Of a DNA stretch of 64,000 nt, positions 1 through 9,087 are shown piece by piece; position 1 is the first letter of the stretch, and each line of letters opens with the position of its first letter. The notes beneath the pieces are model-generated. The model saw only the letters and a program-made list of their open reading frames with translations. It was not told the origin of the DNA and did not search any database. A program made the position numbers and the translations under genes. The stretch covers positions 62,001 to 126,000 of the forward strand of contig NZ_JAJNDB010000008.1 of NCBI RefSeq assembly GCF_021026375.1. The letters are read 5' to 3'. The DNA comes from Actinomycetospora endophytica (GTDB lineage: Bacteria; Actinomycetota; Actinomycetes; Mycobacteriales; Pseudonocardiaceae).

Positions 1-2444
1 GCCAGGTGCCGGCCGGGGTGGTCGTCACCCGCTACACCGCCGTCGGTGACGACCTGCTCGCCGTCGACGACGAGGTCGCGCAGTCCGGGTCCGACCCGGA
101 GCTCGCCGCGACCGTCCGTGCCCTCGGCGCGCTCTCCCGCGAGCGGGCCGAGCTCGCGACCGAGCGCGCCCAGCTCGGGGCCGCCTATCTCGCCGGCGGG
201 TTCGAGCCCGGCGGCGCCCAGGACCTCGTCGAGGCCGACGCCGCGCGCAGCGGCTACGAGGCGCAGTTCCGGGCGGCGGCCACGGAGGCCCAGGCGCAGT
301 CCTACGACGACGTCGTCGCCGGACCCGACGTCGACCAGACCGAGGGCATCCTCGACGGCGTCCTGCGGCCGGGGGCGACGTCCGCGTCGAGCCCCACGGT
401 GTCGGGCACCGTGCCTGGCGGACCGCCCGCCGCCCAGGCCTGGGACACCGCGTCGTCCGGGGCGCTCGGCTCGCTGCACACCGTCGAGAGCTCGCTGGTG
501 ACCGCGGCCCACGACCGCGCGGCGGCGCTGCGCTCGAGTCAGATCACCACCGCCGTCGTCGCCGGCCTGGTCGCCCTGCTCGTCGTGCTGATCGTCCTGG
601 TCGCGACGATCCTCGTGGTCCGGTCGCTCACCCGGCCGCTGCGGGCGCTGCGGCGCGGCGCGCTCGACGTCGCCGACGACCGGCTGCCCACCCTGGTCGG
701 CCGGATGGGACGCGAGGACCCGTCGCGGGTGGGCACCGAGGTCGAGCCCATCGACGTCCGGTCCGACGACGAGATCGGCGAGGTCGCGCGGGCGTTCGAC
801 GAGGTCCACCGCGAGGCCGTGCGCCTGGCCGCCGCCGAGGCCCGTCGTCGTGCCGCGACCGGGGCCATCGTCGTGAACCTGTCGCGGCGCACGCAGTCGC
901 TGGTGGAGCGCCAGATCGCGCTGATCGACGACCTCGAGGCCGGCGAGGACGACCCGGACCGCCTCGGTGACCTCTTCCGCCTCGACCACCTCGCGACCCG
1001 CATGCGGCGCAACGGCGAGAACCTGCTGGTGCTCGGCGGCGAGGAGCCGCTGCGGCGCTGGAACCGCGTGATGCCGCTGTTCGACGTGCTGCGGGCCGCC
1101 GCGTCGGAGGTCGAGCAGTACGAGCGGGTCGAGGTCCGCGCCATCCCCGAGGTGTTCGTCGCCGAGGACACCGTGAGCGACCTGGTGCACCTGCACGCCG
1201 AGCTGATCGAGAACGCCACCGCGTTCTCCGCGCGGACCGCGCCGGTGCGGGTCGGGGCCACCGTGCTGCGCGACGGGACGGCGCTCGTCGAGATCTCCGA
1301 CCGCGGCATCGGGCTCGCCGCGGACGAGCGGGACGCGCTGAACGAGCGGCTCGCCGTCGCCGGGGAGCCCGCCGACCTCGGGGCGGACGCGTCGCGGCGG
1401 ATGGGCATCGTCGTGGTCGCGCGGCTGGCCGCACGGCGCGGCGTGCGGGTGCGGCTGCGTCCCGGCGACGACGGCGGCACCACGGCGACCGTGTCGGTCC
1501 CGGCGCAGCTGTTCGCGGCCGAGGGGCCGCGCGAGGTCGCCTCCGACCGCGGCGCGGGAGGTCGCCCGGCCGCGCCCCCCGCCGCGGTGGCTCCCGACGA
1601 CGACGGCGCCCCGGGCTGGTTCGGCGGCGCCCCGCTCGCCGCCGCGGGCTCGGCCGGGGCGGCGGCCGCGGGCGGGTCGGGCGCGTCGTCGACCCCGGCG
1701 CCGGAAGCTCCGCCGGCCGCTCCGGCCTTCGTCCCCACCGCGGCCGGCACCACCGCCACCGGGTTGCCGCAGCGGGCGCCCGGCGCGAACCAGGTCCCGG
1801 TCGGCCCGCCGCCGGACGACGCGCCCGCCCCGCCGCCGAGCCGCTCCGCCCGGCCGGCGCCGCGGCCCGCGCACGCCCGGGCGGACACCACCCGTGACGA
1901 CGCCCCGGCCTGGGACCGCTCGCCCGCCGCCGTGCGCCACCGCTACGCCGGGGTCGCGCAGGGGCGGGCCCGTGCCCGGGTCGAGCAGACCGGCTCCACC
2001 CCGGCCGCCGGGACCCCCCGGGCCGACAACGGAGGCGCCCATCGGGCGGCCACCCGACCGGCACCCGAGCCCGGGCCGACGCCGGCACCCGAGCCGGCTC
2101 CGACGCCGCCACCCGAGCCGGCTCCGACGCCCGCACCCACTCTGCGCCCGATGACCGCCCACCCGGCGAGCGGGACCGCCGCCGACCCGGTCGCGAACCC
2201 CGTCGCCGACGGGACCACCGCCGACGGGCTGCCCCGCCGCGCGCCGGGCGCCAACTACGTCCCGGGCGCCGCCGACCCCGCGCCGGATCCGGTCACCACC
2301 CCGACGACCTCGGGCCCGGCGGGATCCGGCCCGGCCTGGGACCGTTCGGCGGAGGCCGTCCGTGCCCGGTTCGCCGGGTTCCAGGCCGGCCGCGACCGCG
2401 CCCGCACCACCAGCACCGTCCACTCCGAGGAGGCCCGACCGTGA
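1..2444 (+). CDS. CvnA-like sensor histidine kinase (NIT-HAMP-HATPase), 5' truncated by window edge
   Basis: The reading frame is already open at base 1, so the N-terminus lies outside the window. Counting from the GTG at 6, residues about 8-100 look like the helical NIT sensing domain. A membrane helix follows at about 178-205, then HAMP, a dimerisation helix region (about 295-350) and a HATPase domain (about 385-505) with an N-box (ELIENA) and a G1-like DRGIGL. The last 300 residues are Ala/Pro-rich. They contain two copies of a module made of GLP-RAPGAN-VP, a linker and AWDRS-AVR-R-AG. Downstream are a roadblock protein, a DUF742 protein and a GTPase, which is the conservon order. In conservons the kinase is thought to signal through these partners rather than a classical response regulator. 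The signal sensed is unknown. Confidence 0.9.
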   Translation, partial: QVPAGVVVTRYTAVGDDLLAVDDEVAQSGSDPELAATVRALGALSRERAELATERAQLGAAYLAGGFEPGGAQDLVEADAARSGYEAQFRAAATEAQAQSYDDVVAGPDVDQTEGILDGVLRPGATSASSPTVSGTVPGGPPAAQAWDTASSGALGSLHTVESSLVTAAHDRAAALRSSQITTAVVAGLVALLVVLIVLVATILVVRSLTRPLRALRRGALDVADDRLPTLVGRMGREDPSRVGTEVEPIDVRSDDEIGEVARAFDEVHREAVRLAAAEARRRAATGAIVVNLSRRTQSLVERQIALIDDLEAGEDDPDRLGDLFRLDHLATRMRRNGENLLVLGGEEPLRRWNRVMPLFDVLRAAASEVEQYERVEVRAIPEVFVAEDTVSDLVHLHAELIENATAFSARTAPVRVGATVLRDGTALVEISDRGIGLAADERDALNERLAVAGEPADLGADASRRMGIVVVARLAARRGVRVRLRPGDDGGTTATVSVPAQLFAAEGPREVASDRGAGGRPAAPPAAVAPDDDGAPGWFGGAPLAAAGSAGAAAAGGSGASSTPAPEAPPAAPAFVPTAAGTTATGLPQRAPGANQVPVGPPPDDAPAPPPSRSARPAPRPAHARADTTRDDAPAWDRSPAAVRHRYAGVAQGRARARVEQTGSTPAAGTPRADNGGAHRAATRPAPEPGPTPAPEPAPTPPPEPAPTPAPTLRPMTAHPASGTAADPVANPVADGTTADGLPRRAPGANYVPGAADPAPDPVTTPTTSGPAGSGPAWDRSAEAVRARFAGFQAGRDRARTTSTVHSEEARP

Positions 2445-2848
2445 TGACGAGCGGGGACCAGCACACATCGGCGAGCGATCTCGACTGGCTCGTCACCGAC
2501 TTCGTCGAGCGCGTCCCCGGCGTCGCGCACGCCGTCGTCGTCTCCTCCGACGGGCTGCCGATCGCGCGCAGCGCCGAGGTCCCCGCCGACCGCGCCGACC
2601 AACTCGCCGCCATCACCTCCGGCCTGGCCAGCCTGACCGGCGGGGCCGCCAAGGTGTTCCAGGGCGGGCCGGTCGACCAGACGATCATCGAGATGCGGCA
2701 CGGCACGTTCCTCGTCACCGCGATCTCCGACGGGTCCTCGCTCGCCGTGCTCGCCGCCCCCGGCTGCGACATGGGGCTGGTCTCGTACGAGATGGCGTTG
2801 CTCGTGGATCGCGTCGGACACGGCCTGAGCCCCGCGGCCCGCCCGTGA
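2441..2848 (+). CDS. CvnB-like roadblock/LC7 domain protein
   Basis: This 135-residue protein is about one roadblock/LC7 domain, the usual CvnB size. The start of the domain ([20 protein letters not shown]), the following [10 protein letters not shown] strand and the central [11 protein letters not shown] segment are typical. Family members act as MglB-like partners or GAP-like factors for small GTPases, here presumably the GTPase at 4607. The ATG at 2441 overlaps the stop of the kinase gene, and its own TGA overlaps the GTG of the next gene. This argues for translational coupling across the conservon. Confidence 0.93.
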   Translation: MMTSGDQHTSASDLDWLVTDFVERVPGVAHAVVVSSDGLPIARSAEVPADRADQLAAITSGLASLTGGAAKVFQGGPVDQTIIEMRHGTFLVTAISDGSSLAVLAAPGCDMGLVSYEMALLVDRVGHGLSPAARP

Positions 2849-4629
2849 GCACGCCCCCCGGACCGGAGTCGCGGGACGGCCCGCCGCGGGCGCTGGTCCG
2901 GCCCTACACGCTGACCGGCGGTCGCACCGCCGCCGCGGACTCCTGGCCGCCGGAGACGGTGGTGTCCGCGACCGCGCGGGTGCCCTCGCCGCGCACGCCC
3001 GCACCGTCCCGTCCCGCCGACGGCCGCGATCTTCCCGACGGCGACCTGCGCCGACTCGCCGACCACGTCCGCGGCCCGGTGTGGCTGCCCGGCGATCCCG
3101 GGTTCGCCGAGGAGATCGCGTCGTCGTACTCCAGCGTCGCGCACCGGCCGCGGGTGCTCGTCGGGGCGCGCGACCCGGGCGACGTCGCCGCGGCGGTGTC
3201 GTTCGCCGTCGAGCGGGGTCTGCCCGTCGCGGTGCAGGCGACCGGGCACGGCGCGGTCCGCCCCGTCGACGACGGCGTCATGCTCTCCACCCGCCGGATG
3301 CGCACGCTGCGCGTCGATCCCGACGCCCGCACGGCCACCGTCGGCGCCGGGGTGGTCTGGAGCGAGGTGATCGCCGCGGCGGCCCGCCACGGCCTCGCGC
3401 CGCTGTGCGGCAGCGCGCCCGCCGTCGGCGTCGTCGGGTACACCCTCGGCGGCGGGATCAGCCCGCTCGCGCGGACGTTCGGGTTCACCGCCGACCACGT
3501 CGTCGCGGCCGAGGTCGTCACCGCCGACGGTCACGTCCGGCCGGCCGACGAGGCCCACGAGCCCGAGCTCTTCTGGGGGCTGCGCGGCGGCAAGGGCAAC
3601 CTCGGGGTGGTCACGGCCCTCGTCGTGCGGCTGTTCCCGATCACGAGCCTCGTCGGCGGCGGGCTGTTCTTCGACGGCGACGCCGCGGACGCCGTCCTGC
3701 GCGCCTACCCCGGCTGGACCGCCGGGCTCTCCGAGGCGACGACGACGTCGGTGTCGCTCTCGCACCTCGGGCGCCGCAACCGGGCCGGCGGCCGGTCGCC
3801 GACGGTGCACCTGCGGTTCGCGCACGTCGGCCCGCCGGAGGCCGCCGCGGAGATCCTCGCGCCGATGCGCGCGCTCGTCCCGGCACTGGACACCGTCGGC
3901 GAGCTGCCCTTCGAGGCGATCGGCACCATCCACGACGACCCCACCGAACCCGCCGACGTCTGGAAGCGGGGCCTGCTCCTCGGCGACCTCCCGCCCGGCG
4001 TCGTCGAGACCGTGCTGCGCACCGCCGGGCCGGACGCGACGGACCCGGTCGCCGGCATCGAGATCCGGCACCTCGGCGGGGCGATGGCCCGCCGGCCGCA
4101 GCCCGACAACGCCGTCGGGGGCCGCGACGCCCGGTACGGGGTGTTCATCGTCGACGCGCACGGCGCTGACGGCGGCGCGCCGGAGCGGGGCCGGCGGCTG
4201 GTCGAGGCGCTCGAGCCGCACTCCACCGGCGCCACCGTGAACTTCCTCGGCACCGTCACCGACTCCGACGTCGTCGCGACCGCCTGGACCCGCGAGGACT
4301 ACCGCCGGCTGCGCGCGCTCAAGGCCCGCGTGGACCCCGACGAGGTGTTCCGGTTCGGCTACGCCGTCCCGGCGCTGGCCGACGACCGCCCCGACGACGA
4401 CGCGGGCCTCGACACCGGACCGCCCGAGGCCCGGGCCATCCTCGAGGCCGCCCGGCCGTGGCGCTCGCTCGCCGAGATCGCGGCCGGGACGCGGCTGCCG
4501 CTCGGCGTCGTGCGCGTCCTCGTCACCGACCTCGCCGACGCGGGCCACGTCCGCGTCCACCGCCCCGGCGCCGGGGCGGACACCGACCAGCTGGAAAGGG
4601 CACTGCGTGGACTCCAGCGCCGGATCTGA
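2845..4629 (+). CDS. DUF742 (CvnC-like) protein interrupted by a complete FAD-linked oxidase domain
   Basis: The GTG at 2845 overlaps the preceding stop and gives 594 residues, against about 120 for ordinary DUF742 proteins. Residues about 15-45 are the DUF742 N-terminus ([13 protein letters not shown]). Residues about 528-594 are its winged-helix half ([20 protein letters not shown]). Between them, about residues 70-512, lies a full berberine-bridge/PCMH-type FAD domain. It has the flavin-loop ATGHGA with a His able to bind FAD, the [10 protein letters not shown] motif, FTADHV and a C-terminal [10 protein letters not shown]. The Cys used for the second flavin bond in bicovalent members is replaced (SAPAVG). 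The reading frame is continuous and the gene overlaps both neighbours, so it is probably expressed as one protein. Function is unknown; a redox-sensing or flavin-dependent conservon component is an inference. Confidence 0.88.
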   Translation: MSTPPGPESRDGPPRALVRPYTLTGGRTAAADSWPPETVVSATARVPSPRTPAPSRPADGRDLPDGDLRRLADHVRGPVWLPGDPGFAEEIASSYSSVAHRPRVLVGARDPGDVAAAVSFAVERGLPVAVQATGHGAVRPVDDGVMLSTRRMRTLRVDPDARTATVGAGVVWSEVIAAAARHGLAPLCGSAPAVGVVGYTLGGGISPLARTFGFTADHVVAAEVVTADGHVRPADEAHEPELFWGLRGGKGNLGVVTALVVRLFPITSLVGGGLFFDGDAADAVLRAYPGWTAGLSEATTTSVSLSHLGRRNRAGGRSPTVHLRFAHVGPPEAAAEILAPMRALVPALDTVGELPFEAIGTIHDDPTEPADVWKRGLLLGDLPPGVVETVLRTAGPDATDPVAGIEIRHLGGAMARRPQPDNAVGGRDARYGVFIVDAHGADGGAPERGRRLVEALEPHSTGATVNFLGTVTDSDVVATAWTREDYRRLRALKARVDPDEVFRFGYAVPALADDRPDDDAGLDTGPPEARAILEAARPWRSLAEIAAGTRLPLGVVRVLVTDLADAGHVRVHRPGAGADTDQLERALRGLQRRI

Positions 4630-5287
4630 GACGGCACCCGGCCCGACCGTCACCGCCCTCAAGGTGGTCGTCGCGGGCGCGTTCGGGGTGGGCAAGACGA
4701 CCTTCGTGGGCTCCGCCTCCGACATCACCCCGCTGCGGACCGAGGAGGTCATGACGGCGGCGAGCGTCGGCGTCGACGACCTCTCCGCGACCCCGGACAA
4801 GCGCAGCACCACCGTCGCGATGGACTTCGGCCGCCTCGACCTGGACCCGGGCGACACCGACACCGCCGGGGCGCTGCCGCTCTACCTGTTCGGCACGCCC
4901 GGCCAGTACCGGTTCTGGTTCATGTGGGACGAGCTCGTGCGCGGAGCGGTCGGCGCGGTGGTCCTCGTCGACACCCGGCGGCTGCTCGACTCGTTCCCCG
5001 TCCTCGACTACCTCGACCGCACCGACCTGCCGATCGTCGTCGCGATCAACGGGTTCGACGGCGAGTTCCCCCACGGCGTCGACGCGGTGCGGGAGGCCCT
5101 GGCGCTCCCGACGACGACGCCGGTGGTCACCTGCGACGCCCGCGACCGGGCGTCCGCGACGGGCACGCTCGCGAGCCTCGTCGGGCACGCGCTGACGGTG
5201 CGCGGCGGGGCGACGGGGCGGGAGCCACAGCGGGTGGCGTCGTACCGGCGGGATCCCCAGACGACGACGGGAGGTGCGGCCCGATGA
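4607..5287 (+). CDS. CvnD-like GTP-binding protein
   Basis: This 226-residue GTPase has a P-loop near residue 25 (GAFGVGKTT), a G2-like TTVAMDFGR, a G3 region LYLFGTPGQYRFW with FGTPG instead of DTAG, and a G4-like NGFD. These deviations are usual for the conservon CvnD/Srp-like family. The GTG start at 4607 has GAAAGG just upstream and lies inside the end of the DUF742-oxidase gene (23-base overlap). It would be the switch component working with the roadblock protein at 2441. Confidence 0.93.
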   Translation: MDSSAGSETAPGPTVTALKVVVAGAFGVGKTTFVGSASDITPLRTEEVMTAASVGVDDLSATPDKRSTTVAMDFGRLDLDPGDTDTAGALPLYLFGTPGQYRFWFMWDELVRGAVGAVVLVDTRRLLDSFPVLDYLDRTDLPIVVAINGFDGEFPHGVDAVREALALPTTTPVVTCDARDRASATGTLASLVGHALTVRGGATGREPQRVASYRRDPQTTTGGAAR

Positions 5288-6915
5288 ACCCCGCGGCGAT
5301 CATGCTCGACCTGCTGCGCGACGAGGGCGTCGACCGCGTCTTCGGCAACCCCGGCACCACCGAGCTGCCACTGCTGCGGGAGCTCGCCGGGACGTCGGAT
5401 CCGTCCTACGTGCTCGCGCTGCAGGAGTTCTCCGCGGTATCGGCCGCCGACGGGTACGCGCGCGGCACCGGGCGCCCGGCGTTCGTGTCGGTGCACGCGG
5501 TGCCCGGGGTCTCCAACGCGCTGATCGGGCTGAACAACGCGCGGCGGTCCCGGACGCCGCTGGTGGTCACCGCCGGGCAGCAGGACCAGCGCTTCCTGCG
5601 CGACGAGCCGATGCTCGGCGGCGACCTGGTGGGCCTGGCCAGCTCGGCGTGCCTGTCCGCCGAGGAGATCCACACCCCCGGCGATCTGCTGCCGCTGCTG
5701 CGCCGCGCGTTCGCGCGGGTGCGCCGCCAGCCGTCGGGGCCCGCGTTCCTGTCGATCCCGATGAACCTGCTGGGCGGCGACGGCTGGTCGGACGAGCTCG
5801 CGCTGCCGGCCCGGATCCCCGTGCCCGACGTCGGAGCCGCGACGACGATCGACGAGGCCGCGGCGGTGCTGGCTTCCGCCGAGCGGCCCGCGATCCTGGC
5901 CGGCGACCGCGTCGGGGCGACCGGGGCGATCGCGGAGCTGACCGCGGTGGCCGAGGCCCTGGGCGCGACCGTCTACCCGCAGCCGCAGTACGAGTACGTC
6001 GACGCCGACTCCGAGCACCCGCTGACCGCGCCGTCGCCGTTCTTCACCGGCACCGAGATCGCCAAGGCGCTGGCCGGCCATGACGTGCTGCTGGTCGCGG
6101 GCGCGGCGATCCGGCCGCAGACGTGGACCGCTGACCGCCCGATGCCCGACGGGATGCGGGTGGTCCAGCTCGACGACGACCCGGGCGAGCTCGGACGGTC
6201 GTACCCCGTCGAGGTCGCGATGGCCGGGGCGATCGGGCCGTCGTTGGCGGCGCTGGCGTCGGCGCTGACTCCCGGGTCGCAGTCTCGTCGGGAGACCGTC
6301 GAGCGCCGGGCCGGGCGGACCGCGGAGGCGCTGGTGGCGGAGCGGACGGCCTGGCGGGAGCGGGCGCGGGCCGGGCTGTCGGGGGCGGGGCCGATCGAGT
6401 CGGCGAGCGCCGCGCAGGCCGTGGCGGACGCGCTGGCGCCGGGGAGCGTCGTCGTCGAGGAGGCACCCACGAGCGGTCCCGACCTGCGGCGCGCGCTGGT
6501 CCAGCGCGCGGCCGGGGACTACCACAACTCGTCGGGCAACGGCGGGCTCGGCTGGGGCGCCGGGGCGGCGGTCGGGCTGGCGCTGGCGCATCCGTCGCGG
6601 CCGGTCGTCGGGTTCCTCGGCGACGGGTCGGCGATGTTCGGCGTGCAGGGGCTCTGGACCGCCGCGCGCGTCGGCGCGCCGGTGACCTACGTCGTCGTCG
6701 ACAACGGCGGGTACCGGGCGGTCAGCGACGCGCTGCCGCCGGGCTTCGCCGGGACGAGGCTGGGCGGCGTGGACTGGGCCGGGCTGGCGGAGTCGATGGG
6801 GCTGCGCGGCACGCGGGTCGAGCGCGGCGAGGAGATCGGGCCCGCGGTGGCGGCCGCGCAGCGCAGTGGCGAGCCGTCGCTCGTCGTCGTACCCATTGCC
6901 GGGGGCCAGGCATGA
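5284..6915 (+). CDS. Thiamine-diphosphate-dependent enzyme, benzoylformate decarboxylase-like
   Basis: The ATG at 5284 overlaps the stop of the GTPase gene (ATGA). The 543-residue product has the three-domain ThDP architecture. The N-terminal PYR domain has NPGTTELP and the catalytic Glu in LALQE, and a conserved His lies in VHAVPG. A central transhydrogenase-like domain follows, then a C-terminal PP domain with the cofactor motif GDGSAMF...NGGY. The closest family by eye is benzoylformate decarboxylase (MdlC). The Ser of its NPGS motif is Thr here, and the second active-site His of the Pseudomonas enzyme has no obvious counterpart. Substrate is therefore uncertain; a 2-keto acid is likely. 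Its place inside a conservon operon is unusual. Confidence 0.85.
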   Translation: MNPAAIMLDLLRDEGVDRVFGNPGTTELPLLRELAGTSDPSYVLALQEFSAVSAADGYARGTGRPAFVSVHAVPGVSNALIGLNNARRSRTPLVVTAGQQDQRFLRDEPMLGGDLVGLASSACLSAEEIHTPGDLLPLLRRAFARVRRQPSGPAFLSIPMNLLGGDGWSDELALPARIPVPDVGAATTIDEAAAVLASAERPAILAGDRVGATGAIAELTAVAEALGATVYPQPQYEYVDADSEHPLTAPSPFFTGTEIAKALAGHDVLLVAGAAIRPQTWTADRPMPDGMRVVQLDDDPGELGRSYPVEVAMAGAIGPSLAALASALTPGSQSRRETVERRAGRTAEALVAERTAWRERARAGLSGAGPIESASAAQAVADALAPGSVVVEEAPTSGPDLRRALVQRAAGDYHNSSGNGGLGWGAGAAVGLALAHPSRPVVGFLGDGSAMFGVQGLWTAARVGAPVTYVVVDNGGYRAVSDALPPGFAGTRLGGVDWAGLAESMGLRGTRVERGEEIGPAVAAAQRSGEPSLVVVPIAGGQA

Positions 6916-7868
6916 GGCGCGCGCTGCTCGGTCTGGTGGCCGTCCTGGTGCTGGCGAGCGGATGTGCGTCGAGCGCGCCGTCCGCGGCACCGGAGCGCAC
7001 GAAGATCACCGTGACGAGCCTGCCGATCGTCGACGTCGCGCCCCTCTACCTCGCCCAGCAGAACGGCTTCTTCCGCGACGCCGGGCTCGACGTGACGATC
7101 AAGCCGCTGAGCTCCTCGCCGCAGGGCCTCGCGGGGCTCGCCGACGGCAGCATCGACATCGTCGCGGGCGCCAACTACGTCAGCTACCTGGAGGAACAGG
7201 CGCGCGGGAACGCCGACCTGCGGGTGGTCGCCGAGGCGGCGCTAGCGTCGCCGGGGCTGGACCAGGTGGTCGCGTCGCCGCGGTCGGGGATCCGGGACGC
7301 CTCGCAGCTGGCCGGGCGCACGATCGCGGTCAACACCCCGCCGCCGAACATCCAGACCCTCGCGCTGGACCGGGTGCTCGCCGCGCGCGGCGTCGACCCC
7401 CGGACCGTGCGCTACGTGCCGATGCCGTTCGCGCAGGCCGTCACGGCGCTGGGCAACGGGTCGCTGGACGCGGCGTGGCTGGTGGAACCGTTCGTCACCC
7501 AGGCCGAGCAGGCGGTGGGCGCGCTGCCGGTGATCGACCCCGCGAGCGGACCGACCGCCGCGCTCCCGCTCGACGGCTACTTCACCACCTCACGGTTCGC
7601 CGAGCAGTTCCCGCACACGGTCGACGCGTTCCGGTCGGCGCTGGCGCGGGGTGCGGCGCTCGCGGCCAACTCCCGCGCGACGACGGCGGCGCTGCCCGGG
7701 TTCGCCCCGGTCGACGCGCCGACCGCCACGCTCATCACCCTGCCGAACTATCCGACGACGGTGGAGGCGGCGCGGATCCAGCGCGTCGCCGACCTCATGA
7801 CCCAGGCCGGCATGATCGACCGTCGCCTCGACGTGGCGTCGCTGATCGCGGGGGGCTCCCCTTCATGA
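6912..7868 (+). CDS. ABC-type substrate-binding lipoprotein, NMT1/THI5-like
   Basis: The 318-residue protein starts with a lipoprotein signal peptide whose lipobox is LASGC, followed by a Ser/Ala/Pro linker. The mature part has the NMT1/THI5/SsuA-like fold signature. It opens with LPIVDVAPLYLAQQNGFFRDAGLDV, shown here in two parts: LPIVDVAPLYLAQQ and NGFFRDAGLDV. A ligand-loop region GLADGSIDIV and a hinge region GRTIAVNTPPPN follow. Such proteins bind thiamine precursors, sulfonates, nitrate or aromatic acids. No permease or ATPase gene is nearby, so it is an orphan binding protein. Start and stop overlap both neighbours by four bases, placing it in the conservon operon. Confidence 0.88.
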   Translation: MRRALLGLVAVLVLASGCASSAPSAAPERTKITVTSLPIVDVAPLYLAQQNGFFRDAGLDVTIKPLSSSPQGLAGLADGSIDIVAGANYVSYLEEQARGNADLRVVAEAALASPGLDQVVASPRSGIRDASQLAGRTIAVNTPPPNIQTLALDRVLAARGVDPRTVRYVPMPFAQAVTALGNGSLDAAWLVEPFVTQAEQAVGALPVIDPASGPTAALPLDGYFTTSRFAEQFPHTVDAFRSALARGAALAANSRATTAALPGFAPVDAPTATLITLPNYPTTVEAARIQRVADLMTQAGMIDRRLDVASLIAGGSPS

Positions 7869-8272
7869 CCGAACCCGAACCGCACCACCGGGAGCCTCTG
7901 CCCGGGGAGGTGCGCTCGTCGCGGGACCCGTGGGCGGACGGCCCGCTGCCCGGTCTGGTGTTCGACGACGTCACCGGGCGGGTGATCCGGGCCGACGCGG
8001 TCTCCGAGGAGACGGGGACGCCGGTGCCGGCGAGCGAGGCGCCGTCGTCGGAACCCGGGCCGTCGTCGGCGGACGCCGGTCCGTCGTCGTCGGGGGTGCC
8101 CGGACCGGCGCACGTCCCGGACCGGGGCCCGTCGCGGGACGACCGTCGTCGTGACGGGCGCGCGATGGTGCCGCTGCTGGCGCGGGCGCTCGCCTCGCAG
8201 CTCGAGCAGGTCGCGACCGACGACGAGACGACGCCCGACGGCTGGTGGTTCACGCCGGACACCGACCGCTGA
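7865..8272 (+). CDS. Hypothetical protein at the end of the conservon operon
   Basis: This 135-residue protein has an ATG at 7865 overlapping the preceding stop. The N-terminus has an ordered-looking segment (GLVFDDVTGRVIRADA). A Ser/Pro/Asp-rich linker of about 45 residues follows, then a short amphipathic C-terminus (ARALASQLEQV) ending in WWFTPDTDR. No family is recognised. There is no signal peptide or membrane helix. The tight coupling suggests it is a real gene serving the same operon. Confidence 0.7.
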   Translation: MTEPEPHHREPLPGEVRSSRDPWADGPLPGLVFDDVTGRVIRADAVSEETGTPVPASEAPSSEPGPSSADAGPSSSGVPGPAHVPDRGPSRDDRRRDGRAMVPLLARALASQLEQVATDDETTPDGWWFTPDTDR

Positions 8273-8291
8273 CGTCGGCGAGCGTGCGGCC

Positions 8292-9011
8292 ATGGCTCCG
8301 GTCACACTCCGAGGGGTGGACGGGATGCCGTGCTGGGCCGACCTCGCGCTCGCCGGGGACACGGACGCGGTCACGGCGTTCTACGGCGCGGTGCTCGGCT
8401 GGACGTTCACCGACGACGGCGCGGCCGAGCACCACGAGGCGGTGGCGCTGGCCGGTGAGCGGCGCGTCGCGGGTCTCGGCGCGCCGGACGGCAGTCCGCC
8501 CGGCTGGACGCTCTACCTCGGCGTCGAGGACGCGGCGGACGTCGCGGAGCGCCTCGAGGAGGCCGGCGGCATGCTGCTCCACGGTCCCGACGACGACGGG
8601 TGCGGCGGCCTCGTCGTCGTCGCCCTCGATGCTGGCGGGGCGACGGTCGGGCTCTGGGAGTCCGACGCGCCCGGGGCGGCGCCCGCCTGGGTGGAGGCCG
8701 CGTCCGCGGATCCCGGGCTGACGAAGACGTTCTACGGCACCGTCCTCGGGCTCACCCACGAGCCGACCGACGAGCCCGGCACGACGACGCTGCACCGTGA
8801 CGGCCCGGCGCTCGGTGCGGTCGTGTTCGCCGGGGACGCGCTGCCGCACTGGCTCGTGCACTTCGGGGTGTCGGACGTCGACGACGCCGTGGCTGCTGCC
8901 GGGTCGTCGGGCGGGCTGGTCCTCGAGGGCCCGGGGGAGGGGTTGGGCGGGCGGCGGACGGTGCTCGCGGACCCGTCGGGGGCGCGGTTCGCGGTGATCA
9001 CGCGGACCTGA
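8292..9011 (+). CDS. VOC (glyoxalase/bleomycin-resistance superfamily) protein with two repeats
   Basis: The 239-residue protein consists of two tandem VOC units, each beginning with a strand and a helix followed by FY-V-LG (TAFYGAVLGWTF and KTFYGTVLGLTH). Each unit ends with a hydrophobic GxxxGLWE- or GARFAVI-type strand. Proteins of this shape are often annotated as hydroxylases or antibiotic-resistance-like proteins; the substrate cannot be told from sequence. The ATG at 8292 is chosen because similarity begins right after it. It lies 19 bases past the conservon operon and could be co-transcribed. Confidence 0.8.
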   Translation: MAPVTLRGVDGMPCWADLALAGDTDAVTAFYGAVLGWTFTDDGAAEHHEAVALAGERRVAGLGAPDGSPPGWTLYLGVEDAADVAERLEEAGGMLLHGPDDDGCGGLVVVALDAGGATVGLWESDAPGAAPAWVEAASADPGLTKTFYGTVLGLTHEPTDEPGTTTLHRDGPALGAVVFAGDALPHWLVHFGVSDVDDAVAAAGSSGGLVLEGPGEGLGGRRTVLADPSGARFAVITRT

Positions 9012-9026
9012 GCGCGTTCCGGCGGT

Positions 9027-9063
9027 GGGCGCCCTTGGCTCGTCTATTCGAGCGAAGGTGCCC
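9027..9063. terminator. Hairpin between convergent genes (repeat family E)
   Basis: The arms GGGCGCCCTTGGCTCG and CGAGCGAAGGTGCCC flank the loop TCTATT. They lie between the stops of the VOC gene (+) and the ZIP transporter gene (-). Related arms and loops recur at 50544-50681. No U-tract follows, so a bidirectional terminator role is inferred. Confidence 0.55.
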
Positions 9064-9087
9064 TTCGGTCGGAAGGGGGCCGGGCCG

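Noticed and set aside
2293-4863. 856-codon open frame on the minus strand
   Set aside because: It lies opposite the conservon genes, has no family motifs and exists because GC-rich codons lack stops on the other strand.
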